From Phallusia mammillata (taxonomy: Eukaryota > Chordata > Ascidiacea > Phlebobranchia > Ascidiidae), in assembly GCA_003260075.1 (NCBI GenBank), contig QLIY01000437.1, forward strand, positions 39,639-103,638: DNA of 64,000 bases. Direction: 5' to 3'. The notes beneath the pieces are model-generated. The model did not search any database and was not told the origin of the DNA. It saw nothing but the letters and a program-made list of their open reading frames with translations. A program made the translations under genes and the position numbers. Below, piece after piece: positions 12,235 through 27,564 of this stretch; positions within the stretch are counted from its first letter, which is position 1; each line of letters opens with the position of its first letter.

Positions 12235-15200
12235 ATGCCAACACGAAAAGATGTCGGTGAGGCAGAATTGGATTTGCATCCGAAACCGGTGGATTACGAC
12301 CACGCACAAAAAAGCGGAGCAAAGATACGAAATCTTGATGCAATGTTGGCCCAGCTGTGCACTCTGGATCGCGCTTTGGACAAACAAACAGCGAAAAAGT
12401 TGGCTAAAAGTAAGAAAAATTCGCAAAGCTCAGACGAGCGGAAGCGCAAAGAGAAGAGCTCTGATAAGAAGGAAAGGTCACAAAAACACCCCAAAGATGA
12501 AAAGTCAAGGGAATCTTCACGAAAGAAAGACTCTTCACGACCCTCGACACGCGATGGCGATAGAGGCGCAGAAGAATATCCACTGTCTGGCGAGAGGGCA
12601 ACCCAAGACAAGCACATAAGCAGAAGACCGCAGCAGAAGGCCAAGCCCGTTCAAGGTGGATCACGTAATAACAGCCCGAAGCCGCCGAAAGTCCACAAAG
12701 CGGCTGAATTTGGCTCTAGGCGAGCAGAAGAGATTTTATCGAGGAGCGACACGAATTGTTGCAGCTCATGTTTGACCGGTGGAGAATCACCGTGCGCTTG
12801 CGGAAAGCCAACCAGTAAGCCCCGATCATTAAACGGGAGTGCCGGTTCAGGTAGTAGGAAAGCCGTTTTTCCAGCTGGTGGTAGTTTAAACTCCAATGCG
12901 TCGCGAGGCAGCACGGGTTTCAATACGATCGAACAGAACATTAGGGAAATGGCACAGGCTATTGGCATTTACCCAGAGGCTCCGCGCGTGAGCGATAAAA
13001 TCAGACACGACGTCGCTTATGAAGAGGACGTTCTGCGCAGTAAAGTCGGATCCATCAGCATTTGCGACGGCAGTGGAGACTTCTCAAGTTTCAAAAACAG
13101 TCCAAAGCAGCAGAACCGGACACAGAGCGACAAGCGCAAAAGCCCGAGCTACGCACTTAAGTACGAGGAAATCAATATCAAAGATGCCGATGATAAACTT
13201 GATCCAGTATCCAGGGTAAATTTGGACTCGACGCTGGCAAATTTGAACGGCGAAGAAAATCCCTTATCTGGGATTCAACCCCGCAGTGGCGGTGGAAACG
13301 AGAAACCCGAGTCGAATGACATTTTCGGCCCTAAAAAAACAGACCGCTGTTTGGATAGGACTGCTTGCGGCGATATAGAAATTTTTGATGAAAAGACAAG
13401 CGTCCTACCTTCGGAAGAAGCGTTCAGTATTGCCGAGACTCCAAAGCGCAATACGGGTTCTGGAGAGCGAAGAAAAAACTCGACAAGCGATCAAGCAAAC
13501 GAGGAAAACTGTCGGGTAATCGTTGTTAGAAACCCGAAGTTGTATTCCAACAGCAAAAAGAAAAAGGGGCAAAGCTCACGAAAGAGCAAAGCTGAGAAGG
13601 TCAGCGGTGAAGTCGAAGGAAGCAAAGATACCACGAAAGGTAAGGAGAAAGAAGCTCGACGCAAAGCTCGATCAGAAAAGCATAAAAGTCACAAACATAG
13701 AAAAAAACTTAAAGATGCAAACGCTGGCAACGTAGACTTGACCGTACCCTTTGAAAACTACATTGGCGGCGACAGCATTGGTTACAAGACAAAGTCAGAT
13801 AAAGTTCATAAGCTGGAGGACCAAAGCCGCCGAGATTCTAAAAAGTCTAAAGAAACGGATGAGGAGAAGCGGCGCAGACGAGCGGAGAGGAAAATGTACG
13901 AAAAGCGCAACAAGATTTCTTCCTCCGATGAGGGAATCGCCAGATCCCCGTCAAAGTCTAAAAAGCACGGCGACACCACTTCATCGAAACACAAGAAAGA
14001 CAACCGCCGGGATCCCACCGCTGTTGATGTTAGCGTGATTCAAGGGACACGAGTTCAAACCTCTACCGACGCGTCAAAAAAACGAGATAAAGAAAGGTCA
14101 AGTCGGTCTAAAGACAGCTCGAGGCGAAATGGGAAAGGGGACAACGCCGATTCCAGAGCCTATAGTTCACGTACATTAAGAAAAGTCGAAGAGATTACAC
14201 AGCGGTCAAAAGCAAAACCGCCGGTTGAAAAAACTTCAGAAGTGACGCGGACGCAAAAATCAGCATCCAAACCTTCCATTGACCGCAGACCAGACCCCGA
14301 AGGCGCTTACACACCTTTTAACCGCGGAACCAGAATACCAGACATTGCAAACTGGCACGCAAACATGTACGATGCCAAAACCCTTGTGCGCCCAGGACGG
14401 AGAGACACCAGATCTAAAACCAGCATGCCAAATGAAGATAAGAAGGTAACCAATGGGCGACGAGAGAGAACACGCAGGGCATCTTCTCCCACCGACGTCT
14501 CCACCTCTTCATCATATTCTTCCGTTTCTGGCTCTTCCCGATCTTCATCATCTTCCTACGAGTCCTCTGATGACACATCGTCCATTGACGAACCTCGCAG
14601 CGACGGTCGGCGTACGCGAGCAACAAAATATAATAGCAAGCACGTAAAGTCGAGATCTCCGTCGCGAGATAGCACTTTAAGACAACAGGACAACAAAAAA
14701 GTAAACGGCGAGAATGGACGTCATTCCAAACCCCAATATCGCAAATCCGCATCTAGCACTTCAAGTTTTCAACGTCGGCCGACGACAAACGATGACAAGC
14801 GACGCAAGAACGATAAACGCGGGGAAGGTACGTCTGTGGTCAAACGCAGAGGCGACGAAAATGACCAATCGCACAGCCACTCGCCTGTAGACGATAAGAT
14901 GCTTGAGCAGCAGTTTGGAGCTCACCGCAAGAGGCGAACAAACACCAGTGTGAAAGCAGAAGGCGAAGACTCTCACTCACTGTGGCAACATCACCAGCTA
15001 GTGGTGATTTCGCAAAAGCCTGACAGTCTTCCGCTGGGAAGCAAACTGAAACCGGACTCGCCAAAGGCAAACTCAACCACCAAACCACAACTGTCTGCTC
15101 AGAAGAAACCGGTAGGCAATACAACAAGCGGCGGAATAGATAGAAGATCTCTTACCATTCGTGATCTCTACTCTCTTCATAACGTCTTGTCCGACACCCA

Positions 15201-18200
15201 AAACGGAACGGTAATAGCATAACCGTGTTCAGTTGTTGTTTGTCTGAAAAAATGCATTGGTTGTTAACCTTAAGCGAAAGATAAAATTAGTTGCACTTTT
15301 CATAAATGTACTACTGTTGGGGCCTGTATATTAAAATAGTTTGTACAAATTACGATTTACTGTGTTCAATCACGGTTTGTGTACATTAAATTGGCTGTTC
15401 GCCACAGTAAAAGGCATTTAATAGATTTTTTCCAAGTTTACTATCATTAGTGCCCATATATCCAAATAATTTGTCTAAATTACGAACATTATTGTACAGG
15501 TAATATCCGGTTATCGCCGAAGTGATGGCCTACGCGTCGCCATCAAGCGGATATCGAAAGCGGGGACAACGAGATGGGGTTGGCTTGGGGGCAAGGTTGT
15601 TCCCCTCGAACTAGCCCTTCTTTGCCAAGTTAACGAGGTTTGTGTGTAGTCTGGTTCTACAAATGATACAAAATCTGACGATGGCTTGTTTGTGGTTGTA
15701 GGTGAGAGGTCACGGAATCGTAGAGATTGTTGAATGGCACGAAACAACGGAAGCTTTCCTCCTAGTGATGGTGCGACCCCATCCTGCCGTTGACTTGTAC
15801 GATTATGTCAGCAAGCGAAAACGTGTTAATGAGCCGTTGGCGAGGTACATGTTTTCATTAAATATGTCGGCATGGCAGCTAGATCACAAGCCTAATTGGA
15901 TGCGTTTCTACCAATATGACATTGTACTTGTTTAATGTGCCAAACGACTGGTTATGTAAACGGCTCCACAGTGAACGATACACTTGCCACCTGGGCAATA
16001 AGAAGGACAACTAGTAGCTATGGTTCCGAATTGGCTCGAGGCACTGTTATTAGCAATAAAAGTGCCGTTTCATCACTGCTGAGTTTGGCCTGACGTTGCG
16101 TCGTAACCGCAACTTAAACACATGGAATTAAACTGTAAAGGAGCCCACGCAGAGTCCGATTCTTAAGTGATGGAAATGTCAAATAGTTTCGGCTCTCACG
16201 ACTTTCACACACGACGTTGATTTGTTCAAGTAGCAAGTTGATGTACTCTTGTGATCCCGCAACCTAAACAAACTTTAACGCCAAGTATTGACGTAGTTGC
16301 TACCATTTGAGTAAAATAAGACAAACTACACATGCAAATGTAAGGTGAAATTAAAATATGTGATCCACATTGCAAAGGACTGACCAGTTCTTGAATCTGC
16401 AATAACCTATAACACTCCAACTGTGCAATTTGTTTTCTTAAAGTTCTACTCATGCGCAAATGTAGGATTAATATCTGCTGTGATTGGTAGCCAAACTATG
16501 GGAACGGTGCCCCATGCGTTTTGTTTATTGGAAACAAATTCCTATGATACGAAATTACATGAAACATGTTGCACCGAAACGAAATTAATTTTAATGCGAA
16601 TGGGGTCCAAAGGGATTTATCCCCCCCCCCTATGGGAACGGTGCCCCATGCGTTTTGTTTATTGGAAACAAATTCCTACGATACGAAATTACATGAAACA
16701 TGTTGCACCGAAACGAAATTAGTTTTAATGCGAATGGGGTCCAAAGGGATTTACGTAAGTGCAAAAAGTCAACCTGTCACCAGTTCCCGCAAATTTTAAC
16801 AAGATTTGCATGCATTGAAATGTGGTTGCGTTGAAATCGTCCCACGGCACTTCTCACGCCACTAATTGAAGGATTTTTCTGTGTTTTGGATTACAACTTG
16901 CGGAATACACCCACCAGTTATTAAAGTTAAAAATAAACTCGATAGGCGCAAAGATTAGTCATATACCACACAGAAAAGGTTCTCAGAACTTTTCAGAAAC
17001 CTTAATGGAATAAAAAAAACTGTCACACACGTTTTTTTATAGACATAAATATACGAATAGGAGAAAAGATTTGTCCAGTTACTGACAGTTAGTTGACAGT
17101 AGGTTATATCTATCTCCCTGACAAGCAACATGCTCATAGACGAGCTTTTTAAAACAAAACCCTGAATATGGAAACCAAAAAAATAATAATTAATTGAAAA
17201 AAAATAGTTGATAACAAAACTTTGCAATATATAATTAAATTGTCATCGTCAGATCCTTATTCAAATAGAAAAGTGGTTCCATATTTAGCATATCATTTTG
17301 TCAAAACAGCGTTCGATGGCCAGTTACAAATTTAATTACATCGTGTAAAAAACTATTACTGAACCAGTGTGCCAGCAGTTGTTTGTTATTGCAGTCAATT
17401 TAACTTGTAACTGGGAGTTAACAGAACAACGACTGAATTGATTTCTTCCTATACAACAATGCGAAAATGACAGGTGGCCAACTGTGTGTGTTCCCTACAA
17501 ACAACTTGAGCCTGTCCTCTTCGAAAATGGAAACTGATAAAATCTATGCACCCGCCAACCGCGTCATTTCATTCCGAGAGTTTTGCATATAAATTGCCTC
17601 TTAGGGCCTCATATAAATTACCCCTTAAGCACAGATAACAAGCAGCGGTCCTGTTCTAGGCACATCATCCGCCAACTGGTCACTTCTCTACAGCACTGCA
17701 TCAAATGCGGAGTTCTGCATCGCGATGTTAAACTGGAAAATATCCTACTGAATCCAGAAACCATGAACATGACTCTTATTGATTTCGGTTGTGGAGATTA
17801 TATTCGCAACGGAACTTACAAAGGTTCGTTACATCACCCTACTGCTTAAACCATTCGTTTCTGCAGGCAGTGCACACTGTTTAGAACCGTAAAGCCTCAT
17901 AAGTGCAACTGGTGACAAGACATTGACCGCATATAATCTACTGTAGCCACATTACATCACTTTAGTTTGTTGGAAGTAAAAGACTGAATAAGCAGTGTGC
18001 GCTGTTTGCAGTTTGCTTATATCATGTATAGCTCCATGAGTTTACATTCATTTTTTGTCTTTTTGACGAAATTTTTAAGAAAACTTTGCACATGGTTTTC
18101 GAAGTTTCAGTTTGATAAAAAAATTCGCATGACTAATTTGTATTTTGGGATAATATTTTGACAAAAGGTCCGCATAAGTTCAAATTCCCCCCCCCCTAGC

Positions 18201-20142
18201 TCCATGAGTTTACATTCATTTTTTGTCTTTTTGACGAAATTTTTGAGAAAACTTTGCACATGGTTTTCGAAGTTGCAGTTTGATAAAAAAATTCGCATGA
18301 CAAATTTGTATTTTGGGGTAATATTTTAACAAAAGGTCCGCATAAGTTCAAATACCCCCCCCCCGAGATTATATTCGCAACGGAACTTACAAAGGTTCGT
18401 TACATCACCCTATTGCTTGAACCATTCGTTTCTGCAGGCAGTGCACACTGTTTAGAACCGTAAAGTCTCATAAGTGCAACTGGTGACAAGACATTGACCG
18501 CATATAATCTACTGTAGCCACATTACGTCACTTAAGTTTGTTGGAAGTAAAAGACTGAATAAGCAGTGTGCGCTGTCTGCAGTTTGCTTATATCATGTAT
18601 AGCTCCATGAGTTTACATTCATTTTTTGTCTTTTTGACGAAATTTTTAAGAAAACTTTGCACATGGTTTTCGAAGTTTCAGTTTGATAAAAAAATTCGCA
18701 TGACTAATTTGTATTTTGGGATAATATTTTGACAAAAGGTCCGCATAAGTTCAAATTTATTTGTTCAGAGTTTGCTGGAACACCAGAATATTATCCACCC
18801 GAGTGGTTTGCACGAAAGCAGTACCACGGCGAGCCTTTGACGGTTTGGAGTATCGGAGTTTTACTTTACTCGCTTTTATGTGGATCTCTTCCCTATCGAT
18901 CGTCCAAAGAAATAATAGAGAAGTAAGTATAAAGAAAATCGCTAATACATCCCGGTAAGATACAATCCTGTAGCGACCCCTTGTATATCAAGCTTTTCGA
19001 ATTCGGTATCGAGCCGGGTTTGGGATTGAGTATTAGTAAAACTGATCTGATCCAAGCCTAACTTTAAACTTGTTCACATTTTTGCCGCAATTTTACCAAC
19101 TTTCAGGCGAAATTTGGACTTTTTTCAAAAAAACGGGTTCGGATACGGTTTGGGGCTTGTACTTTAGGGTTCGGGCTTAAATTTTAGGCCCGATCGAAAC
19201 TCTGGTCTCAAACATAGAAGAAGTCAATTAACTAGAAAAGTCGTTTCCAGTGGTGTTTACGTACGTCATGGTAAATCCATACACGTGTGCGTATGGCTAC
19301 AAGTTTAACATCAACGCTCGCCATATAAACCGATTAGTTTGCGGTCCACTGCCGAACGTCGGTTGTTGCGCGTGTAGTTCCTGTGCATTTCACCTATTTG
19401 GGGGGCATGTCACTTCTGTACATATGTGTTATGTACACAGGGTATCTCGTAATAAACCAAGCAAGTACGTTGTCAAAAGCCCATCGAAGCAGGGCCCGGG
19501 GCGATACCAACGATGACAATCTGATCGGTTCTAAACTCGCAGGCAAAGATTCCATACTGCACGACTTATAAATATAGATCAGTGGCGGTCTCCTTGCACG
19601 TAGCTGTTAAAATTGGTAGCTATCAGGTTGTTACCCCTGCCCGAAATTGTATGATTGTTTAAACGGCCGAGTGTAATTGGTAATAATGGCACACGCGGTG
19701 GTAAAGTAGCTTGGATGAGTAAAATATCTTGCCACGCGTTTAAGCGAAGCCGTCCACCCTAAAGCATAATGAATTGTACTACGTTATATTTCTATAGTTT
19801 GCTGGTTAATGCAGACAACAAAACATAAATATCTGTCGCATGCAAACTCAGAAAGCGTATTTATTGCCTTTGGCTATATGTTAGTCGTCATTGAGTTCAA
19901 TTTAATCTGTCGTCATTTGGCAAACCGCTTTATCTTCGTGGGAAGCAAATACCATTACGCAATTTTGTTGTTTTCCTAGGGAAGCCACGAAATTTCCAAG
20001 CGACATCTCAAGGGGAGCAAAGGATATTATCGCATCAATGTTGCAAAAAAATCCACGTGATCGACCGTCGCTTAGCAACATACTGCTTCATGCATGGTTG
20101 GGCAAGTCGGACCGTCCAGTCAAAACAAGTTCATCAACTTGA
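12235..20142 (+). CDS. PIM-family Ser/Thr kinase with giant basic N-terminal extension (1245 aa)
   Basis: Six exons: 12235-15210, 15500-15637, 15702-15844, 17660-17823, 18769-18922 and 19980-20142 (TGA). All phases agree. Exon 1 also has an in-frame stop just past its donor at 15211, so it looks like a complete single-exon gene if unspliced. Residues 1 to about 970 are Lys/Arg/Ser-rich and probably disordered, with a Cys cluster (C175, C176, C179, C187, C189). The kinase domain starts near 976. It keeps the catalytic Lys (VAIK, K1008), HRDVK (D1108), DFG (D1127), PPEW and VWSIG. The hinge VRPHPAVDLYDY matches the PIM-type hinge ERPxPxxDLFD. The glycine loop is degenerate: LSDTQNGTV where PIM kinases have LGSGGFGSV. 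PIM kinases are constitutively active; whether this one binds ATP normally is unclear. AATAAA signals lie at 20428-20438 and 20478-20483. The kinase assignment is strong; joining exon 1 to it rests on phase and alignment. Confidence 0.82.
16497..16754. repeat. Direct duplication (about 124 bp) around a C10 join, in kinase intron 3
   Basis: Copies at 16497-16620 and 16631-16754 differ at a few sites and flank exactly ten C (16621-16630). They lie in the intron between the hinge exon and the HRD exon of the PIM-like gene. Two overlapping ORFs here come only from the duplicated sequence. Confidence 0.7.
17794..18757. repeat. Threefold copy of exon end plus intron, two C10 joins
   Basis: Unit 1 (17794-18186) contains the last 30 bases of the HRD/DFG exon and the following intron. 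Ten C (18187-18196) lead into a partial copy (18197-18354) of its 3' part. Ten C (18355-18364) then lead into a third, nearly full copy (18365-18757) that runs on into the next exon. The third copy repeats the exon end and its donor (AAAG|GTTCGT), creating a false partial exon at about 18365-18393. True spacing between the exons is probably about 560 bases shorter than shown. Confidence 0.75.
19005..19204 (-). mobile_element. Copy of the CAGAGTTG hAT-like MITE family
   Basis: The right end (GGCCCGATCGAAACTCTG, ending at 19204) and the words before it match the reversed left part of the complete element at 59788-60115. Internal words such as GCCTAACTT and ATTTTTGCCGCA recur reversed near 51070-51120. 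The left boundary is approximate. It lies in the last intron of the PIM-like gene. Confidence 0.5.
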
Positions 20143-20427
20143 CCTTGATTTGTCTTCCGACGGCATTTAGTTTAGAATCTAAACTAAACTTAGATCAATG
20201 CATTATGTTGTAATAATTGCTGTTGTATGTTGCGTGTATACTGTGATTTTTGATTTCTTCTAGTGAAACGATTTTTTATTAATGCATCAGTTGATTTATG
20301 CTCATATTTTTTAGTTCGGGACAACAGCCACCAAGTAACACATATAGTTTTTACGTCATTTACCCATAATTTGCACCATGTAGGTCGATACAAAAAACGC
20401 ACAATGTGTATTCCCGCTGAAGACGTA

Positions 20428-20483
20428 AATAAAATAAACGTGAAAAATGCTGGTGCATTAAAAAGCATTTAAATTGAAATAAA
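20428..20483 (+). terminator. Poly(A) signals of the PIM-like gene
   Basis: AATAAA occurs at 20428-20433, overlapping a second at 20433-20438, and again at 20478-20483, about 290-340 bases after the TGA at 20142. Spacing is normal for a short 3' UTR. Confidence 0.5.
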
Positions 20484-22562
20484 CCTTATTGGTTTGCTAT
20501 TCTGCTCTATTCAGCATAGCCGTTGATTGACCGCGAAATTTCTCCCGCCCAAAGATATAAACGTGTCCGTTCTTGGAACGACTCGCACATGCAGCGAAGC
20601 CCTTGGCCCTAAAAGTTGTAAAGTCCATTAGCGACATGCTACGTTTTATCACCGTGCCCATCTTACATTGAGCACAGGCCACTGGCAGAATTTGAATTTC
20701 GTTCCGGTAACAAAATCCTTATCAGCCTAGCAAAGGTCGGCATCGTGTTTTATGCCAGCAGAAACCCGCAGAGTGACTTTCGGGATTTCGAGGTGCTGCT
20801 TTGCATTTAATATACCCGTTGTTCTGTTATCCGTTTTAAGTGTTGAACACTGTTATGAACGGTGCTAAATGTACCGCTGCATTTGTTTGTTATTTTCTGT
20901 ACTCTCTTGTGTACTTGCTGTTCTCCGTTGGACGGAAATGCTCGTCCATCGTCTTTAAATCATAAGTTTTTTACACAATAAATATAAAAAACGTTGGTTT
21001 TATTTTTAACTTTCCAACATAAATTAGCAAATTTGATTTTGCTTAACACTACCCGGTGAACAAAAAAAAAACGTTTCACGTTGGATGTGAAACTGGCTTA
21101 AAGTCGTTTGTTTGGGTTTAAGTACCGCACAACGTTACACTCACAATAAGCGAACACCTACGCTTGCTTTTTTGCAAACGATCTTAGAAGATAAGTACAA
21201 TGAAATTGCTTCTTTAATAGATAAGCCAATCAAATTTGAACGTGCGGTTTATGTTCAGCCACTTTTGAAGGTTACGTTTGTATTTACAATATAAACCGAT
21301 TGAGGGTATACCGCTTTTTGCTGTAGCTAAACAATAAATATACAAAGAGAACTTTGTAATGGAACAAGTATTTTGTAAGGAAAAGTTTCCACATTGGCTA
21401 TTACTTCGAAGCTATTGTTCACTTTAACTGAACAAATTTAACGATTCATACAAATGGTCCACCACAATTCTTACAGTAGTTTTATAAGAAGATAAGCATC
21501 AACTTGTTTCGATTTACGCAACTGGGCAACCACATTTCTCAAAGTAGTTTTGGAAAACTAAATTTCAATTGGTCCTTATCCAACAATCACAATCGATTTC
21601 ACATTACGATACCGCACACCGACTAAATTGATGCGTTTAGTTTCCGCGAAATTTGTTTTCGGTCATGTCAAATTTCCGAAGCGCCTTCAATATTTTACAT
21701 TGCTCGCTCTGTGATGACGATTGACGTACCCCGCGTACCAACTGGAAAATCAACATTCCAGTGACGTTACAACCAGCGTCGTGATGTGACTCAGCAACCC
21801 CACCTGCCGGTGTATTTTTTATAGTTTTAGCTGATCTCAATAAATCAGGGAAAATTTTAATTTTGTAAATAAAAGATAGTAAAAACCTTAGAAAAATCAG
21901 TATACATTTTAAATGATGCCCAAATTAAAGGAAAACTTGGATATAGTGAGTAGGACATCAATGTAGTAATCAATTTGTTGATTTACCCCCAAAAGCTTCC
22001 GCAGTTTGACTTGATTAATGCAAAAACAAATTATTAAGCAAAGTTTAAATTTAAACAACTCGTAAGAAATGTGATTTCGCTGTATAAAATGTTAGTAGCT
22101 ACCCGCAATCTCGACAAAATTTATAATTTTATTTTCTCAAAAACAAAAACTACTTAATGGAGAAATTTGTTAGTAGCGGAGTTAGCTTTTTAAACTACCC
22201 TTATGTACTGGGCTAACAATACTCAAAAAGATGTTTTCTGATATGCCTTCCTGCTAGTTACTATGAAGTGGGAAAATTGATAAAGCCGACAAACGGCGTC
22301 AAAAACAGGGACATTCCTTAGAAATAGTATTGTTCAGCATCATCACTTTCAGTTCTTAGAAATAAGCACGATCCTGTTTTCTAAGAAGTTACTTCCACAC
22401 AGAGGTATTTGCCAGAAAACAAAATCATGAAATAAAATGATTAAGTAAATGTTAAAAGCAATACAACACCATTTGGTGATAAAAAATTTATGCTTGTCAT
22501 AAGGTTATTTGACGGCAATGGAAAACATGACATGAATAACTTTCAATTTACAGCATCAAAAG

Positions 22563-22759
22563 CAGTGGTTCTCAAACTCGGTTTTCGGGGCCGCATGCGG
22601 CTCCCAACTACTTATTTTGCGGCTCGCACCAGACCTCAGAAAACCACCCAACATTGCTATTTTAGCTTTCAAAGCAATAATCTTAAGTGATTTTCTTAAG
22701 GTTTCGTTTTTTTGCGGCTCTCTACACACTTAAAAAATAAAAAAGTTTGAGAACCACTG
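22563..22759. mobile_element. Non-autonomous hAT-type MITE, 197 bp, 8-bp TSD
   Basis: The element has terminal inverted repeats CAGTGGTTCTCAAACT / AGTTTGAGAACCACTG. It is flanked by a perfect 8-bp target duplication ATCAAAAG (22555-22562 and 22760-22767). Length, TIR type and TSD size fit the hAT superfamily. There is no coding capacity, so mobility would have depended on a transposase encoded elsewhere. The intact TSD suggests a fairly recent insertion. Confidence 0.85.
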
Positions 22760-25102
22760 ATCAAAAGGTCTGTCTTGCTTTTCCTGTTTACTATACATCT
22801 TCATTTAATATATTTTATCGATAAAGAAATATAGCAACGTATTTTGAAACGTCCCCACCAACTTTCTTGATAATTTGGGCAACCACATGACTGTGTCCGC
22901 TGTGGCGTTTTAAAAAGGGCATAGTCTACAAGTTGATTACGTTCCGTTGGAACAAAACTTTACAATTATTAAATGCACGGTTTTGTACCGTTTAACCAAC
23001 TACACTAATCATTTTTTTGCTTGCTGTGAAAAGGTATTTAAATTTTAATTCATTTAAGGACACAGGGTACAAGGGAATGATGTCCCGTCGGCTTAAAAGT
23101 TTTTAATTAATAAACTTGCTTTTTGTGCACCCCGACCTACTTTCCAGCATCAGACACGACCTGGGATTCGAACGCATTGTTTACATTACTGCCCTTGTGT
23201 GCGATTATCGCGTGGGCAGATTTGACAGCAAGGCCTGTCTATTGTGAGAGACCGTCCAATATTATTCCCCTCTGCGCTGGCAAAAGAGTGATGTCCTGCA
23301 CCGAGGAAAATCCAATTATTTATACGTGACACAACGAGTTTTTAACTGTAGGTCGTGTAACGTGATTAGTAAGTTCAGATAATGCTTGCAATGGTCAGTA
23401 AAAAAGTCTATAAATGTAAATGTTCCCGTCCAAAAATAAACAGGTTAAAAATTAAACTTGAGAATAAGGTCGTCAACATTTGGGCAAAGGTTTATTCTGT
23501 GCCTAATAACCCAAAGCAGAACACCCAAAATTGCCAAAAATGCTCCGGCTTGATGATTGTCTTGGCGAAATTTGAAATTTGGTTACGTTTTTATTCAACA
23601 AGCCTACAGAAGTTTAACAGATTTTGGATTAGCGTATTCAATGCTGTTGCAACATAAACATTGCTGTGGTGTTTTGGTTATATAAATGTTGGAAGTGCAA
23701 AAAGTGTAGAGTCCTATTAAGTTTATTTCGTTTGGTAAAAAAAAATTAGCAACACAATTGCACTAAACAGTCACCAAGCCGGAAAAAGCTACACAACGTT
23801 AAAACGTTATGGAGCGCAAAAGTAGAGGACACAATCAGTTGATCATGGGCTACCCCGATATAGGGCGCTATGTAAGTGCATGGGGCTTATAAGAAAGTAA
23901 GATTGACTCATTGCGGGTAAATACGAGGGTTAGGCACGTTGTTAGTACCAGAAGAGGGGGCCCTAAAGACTACCCACATGCTGGTATTAGAAACAATTAC
24001 TGGAAGATGTCATATAGATCTAATTTAATATTTGCGGTCAGTTAGAATATCTTAAGTCTTTTGGCGCCAAATTAACACAAGCTTCCAACTTATTTGCTCG
24101 CTTGCGCACTCTGGCGTATGATAATCCTGTTAAAATATTGGTTTTTCGCATAGTTTCACTGCATGCAATTAAGTATGACTTTAAGTGGTAATTGCGTTGT
24201 TCCATTGGGTTGACAAAGGAACGGAACGAATCTGTTACTTCCGTGACCGAGTAGGGGCGAAATCGCACGAAGGGTGCGCTAGCCTTCATTTACCGGTAAT
24301 GGCAGGCCTGCTGCGTTTCAAAGACATCCCGGTGGGGTGGTGAAAATCTGCTGAGACCTGACGTAGCTGAACAGCCGCATAATATCGTTGCGCCTAGCGG
24401 GAGTTCGCCGTCTCTTACGCCTGCGACCGAGTTGTGCAAAAAAAGGATTTACCGCGGTCACCACTGACTTGCTCATCATATAAAGAACGGTTGTTCAACG
24501 TAATAACAACACTGTCAAATGTGGCGGATTAGCAAATAGGTCAAAGTTTAGTTGGTGGTGAAAAACGTATTGATAATGTAGGAATTCATTATGTATAATA
24601 GTCTTAGTGGGTGTCTTCTGTGTTGTATCATTGTTAGAAGTACAAGAGACGCAAATTTCAGTTGTGAGATTTGTTTTTTTTCAGGTTTGTAATTGCATAG
24701 CTAAGGTCGTTCAAGAAAAATAGAACGGGCTTTTTTCGAGCATGATTCAGTTTAATGTGTAACTTACATTTAAAGAAAAGAGTAAACTTAAAGTTTGAGT
24801 GGAAAGTGGCAAACATAAAAAGCGCATAAAAATATGGGCACAACCGCGCAAGGAGGTGTGACAAAAAGTAACAAACTATTTTGGACATGTGATGCAGACT
24901 ACGTTAGTTCTTTTGAGGAAAGATTTAGACTAATTCTGTTTAGTTTTGTTTAGTTACGCAAGGTTGACGATTAAACTAAATGTTTTGTGATTCGAAGTTC
25001 TATATTTGAATTGACATTTACTCTATAATCCTAGTACTCTATAAACTCTAAAACACAACATTCGTGCATTAAGGTTTGTGAGATTCATTAGCAACTTATA
25101 AC

Positions 25103-27564
<2,462 letters not shown>

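Larger units (their letters stand above)
20143..25102. other. Intergenic region between the PIM-like gene and ZCCHC24
   Basis: No supported gene. Candidate ORFs of 60-90 codons (20497-20682 minus, 21112-21294 plus, 21637-21840 minus, 24038-24289 minus) lack recognisable domains and partner exons. The region holds one complete MITE (22563-22759), a weak tRNA-B-box-like word near 23161-23172, and a GC-richer patch at about 24300-24470 that I cannot assign. Confidence 0.5.

Noticed and set aside
12294..15127. Several ORFs of 60-120 codons on the other frames of the large kinase exon
   Set aside because: They are shadows of the 992-codon exon, whose Lys/Arg/Ser codon bias keeps other frames open.
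16423..16799. Two overlapping ORFs with repeated peptide units
   Set aside because: The repeat is produced by the C10-joined duplication in an intron, not by a repeat protein.
23060..23335. tRNA or tRNA-derived SINE on the minus strand (GCGTTCGAATCCC near 23161-23172)
   Set aside because: Only the B-box-like word is present; no cloverleaf, no matching acceptor stem and no convincing A box.
24038..24289. 83-codon minus-strand ORF
   Set aside because: Plausible composition but no recognisable domain, promoter or partner exon.
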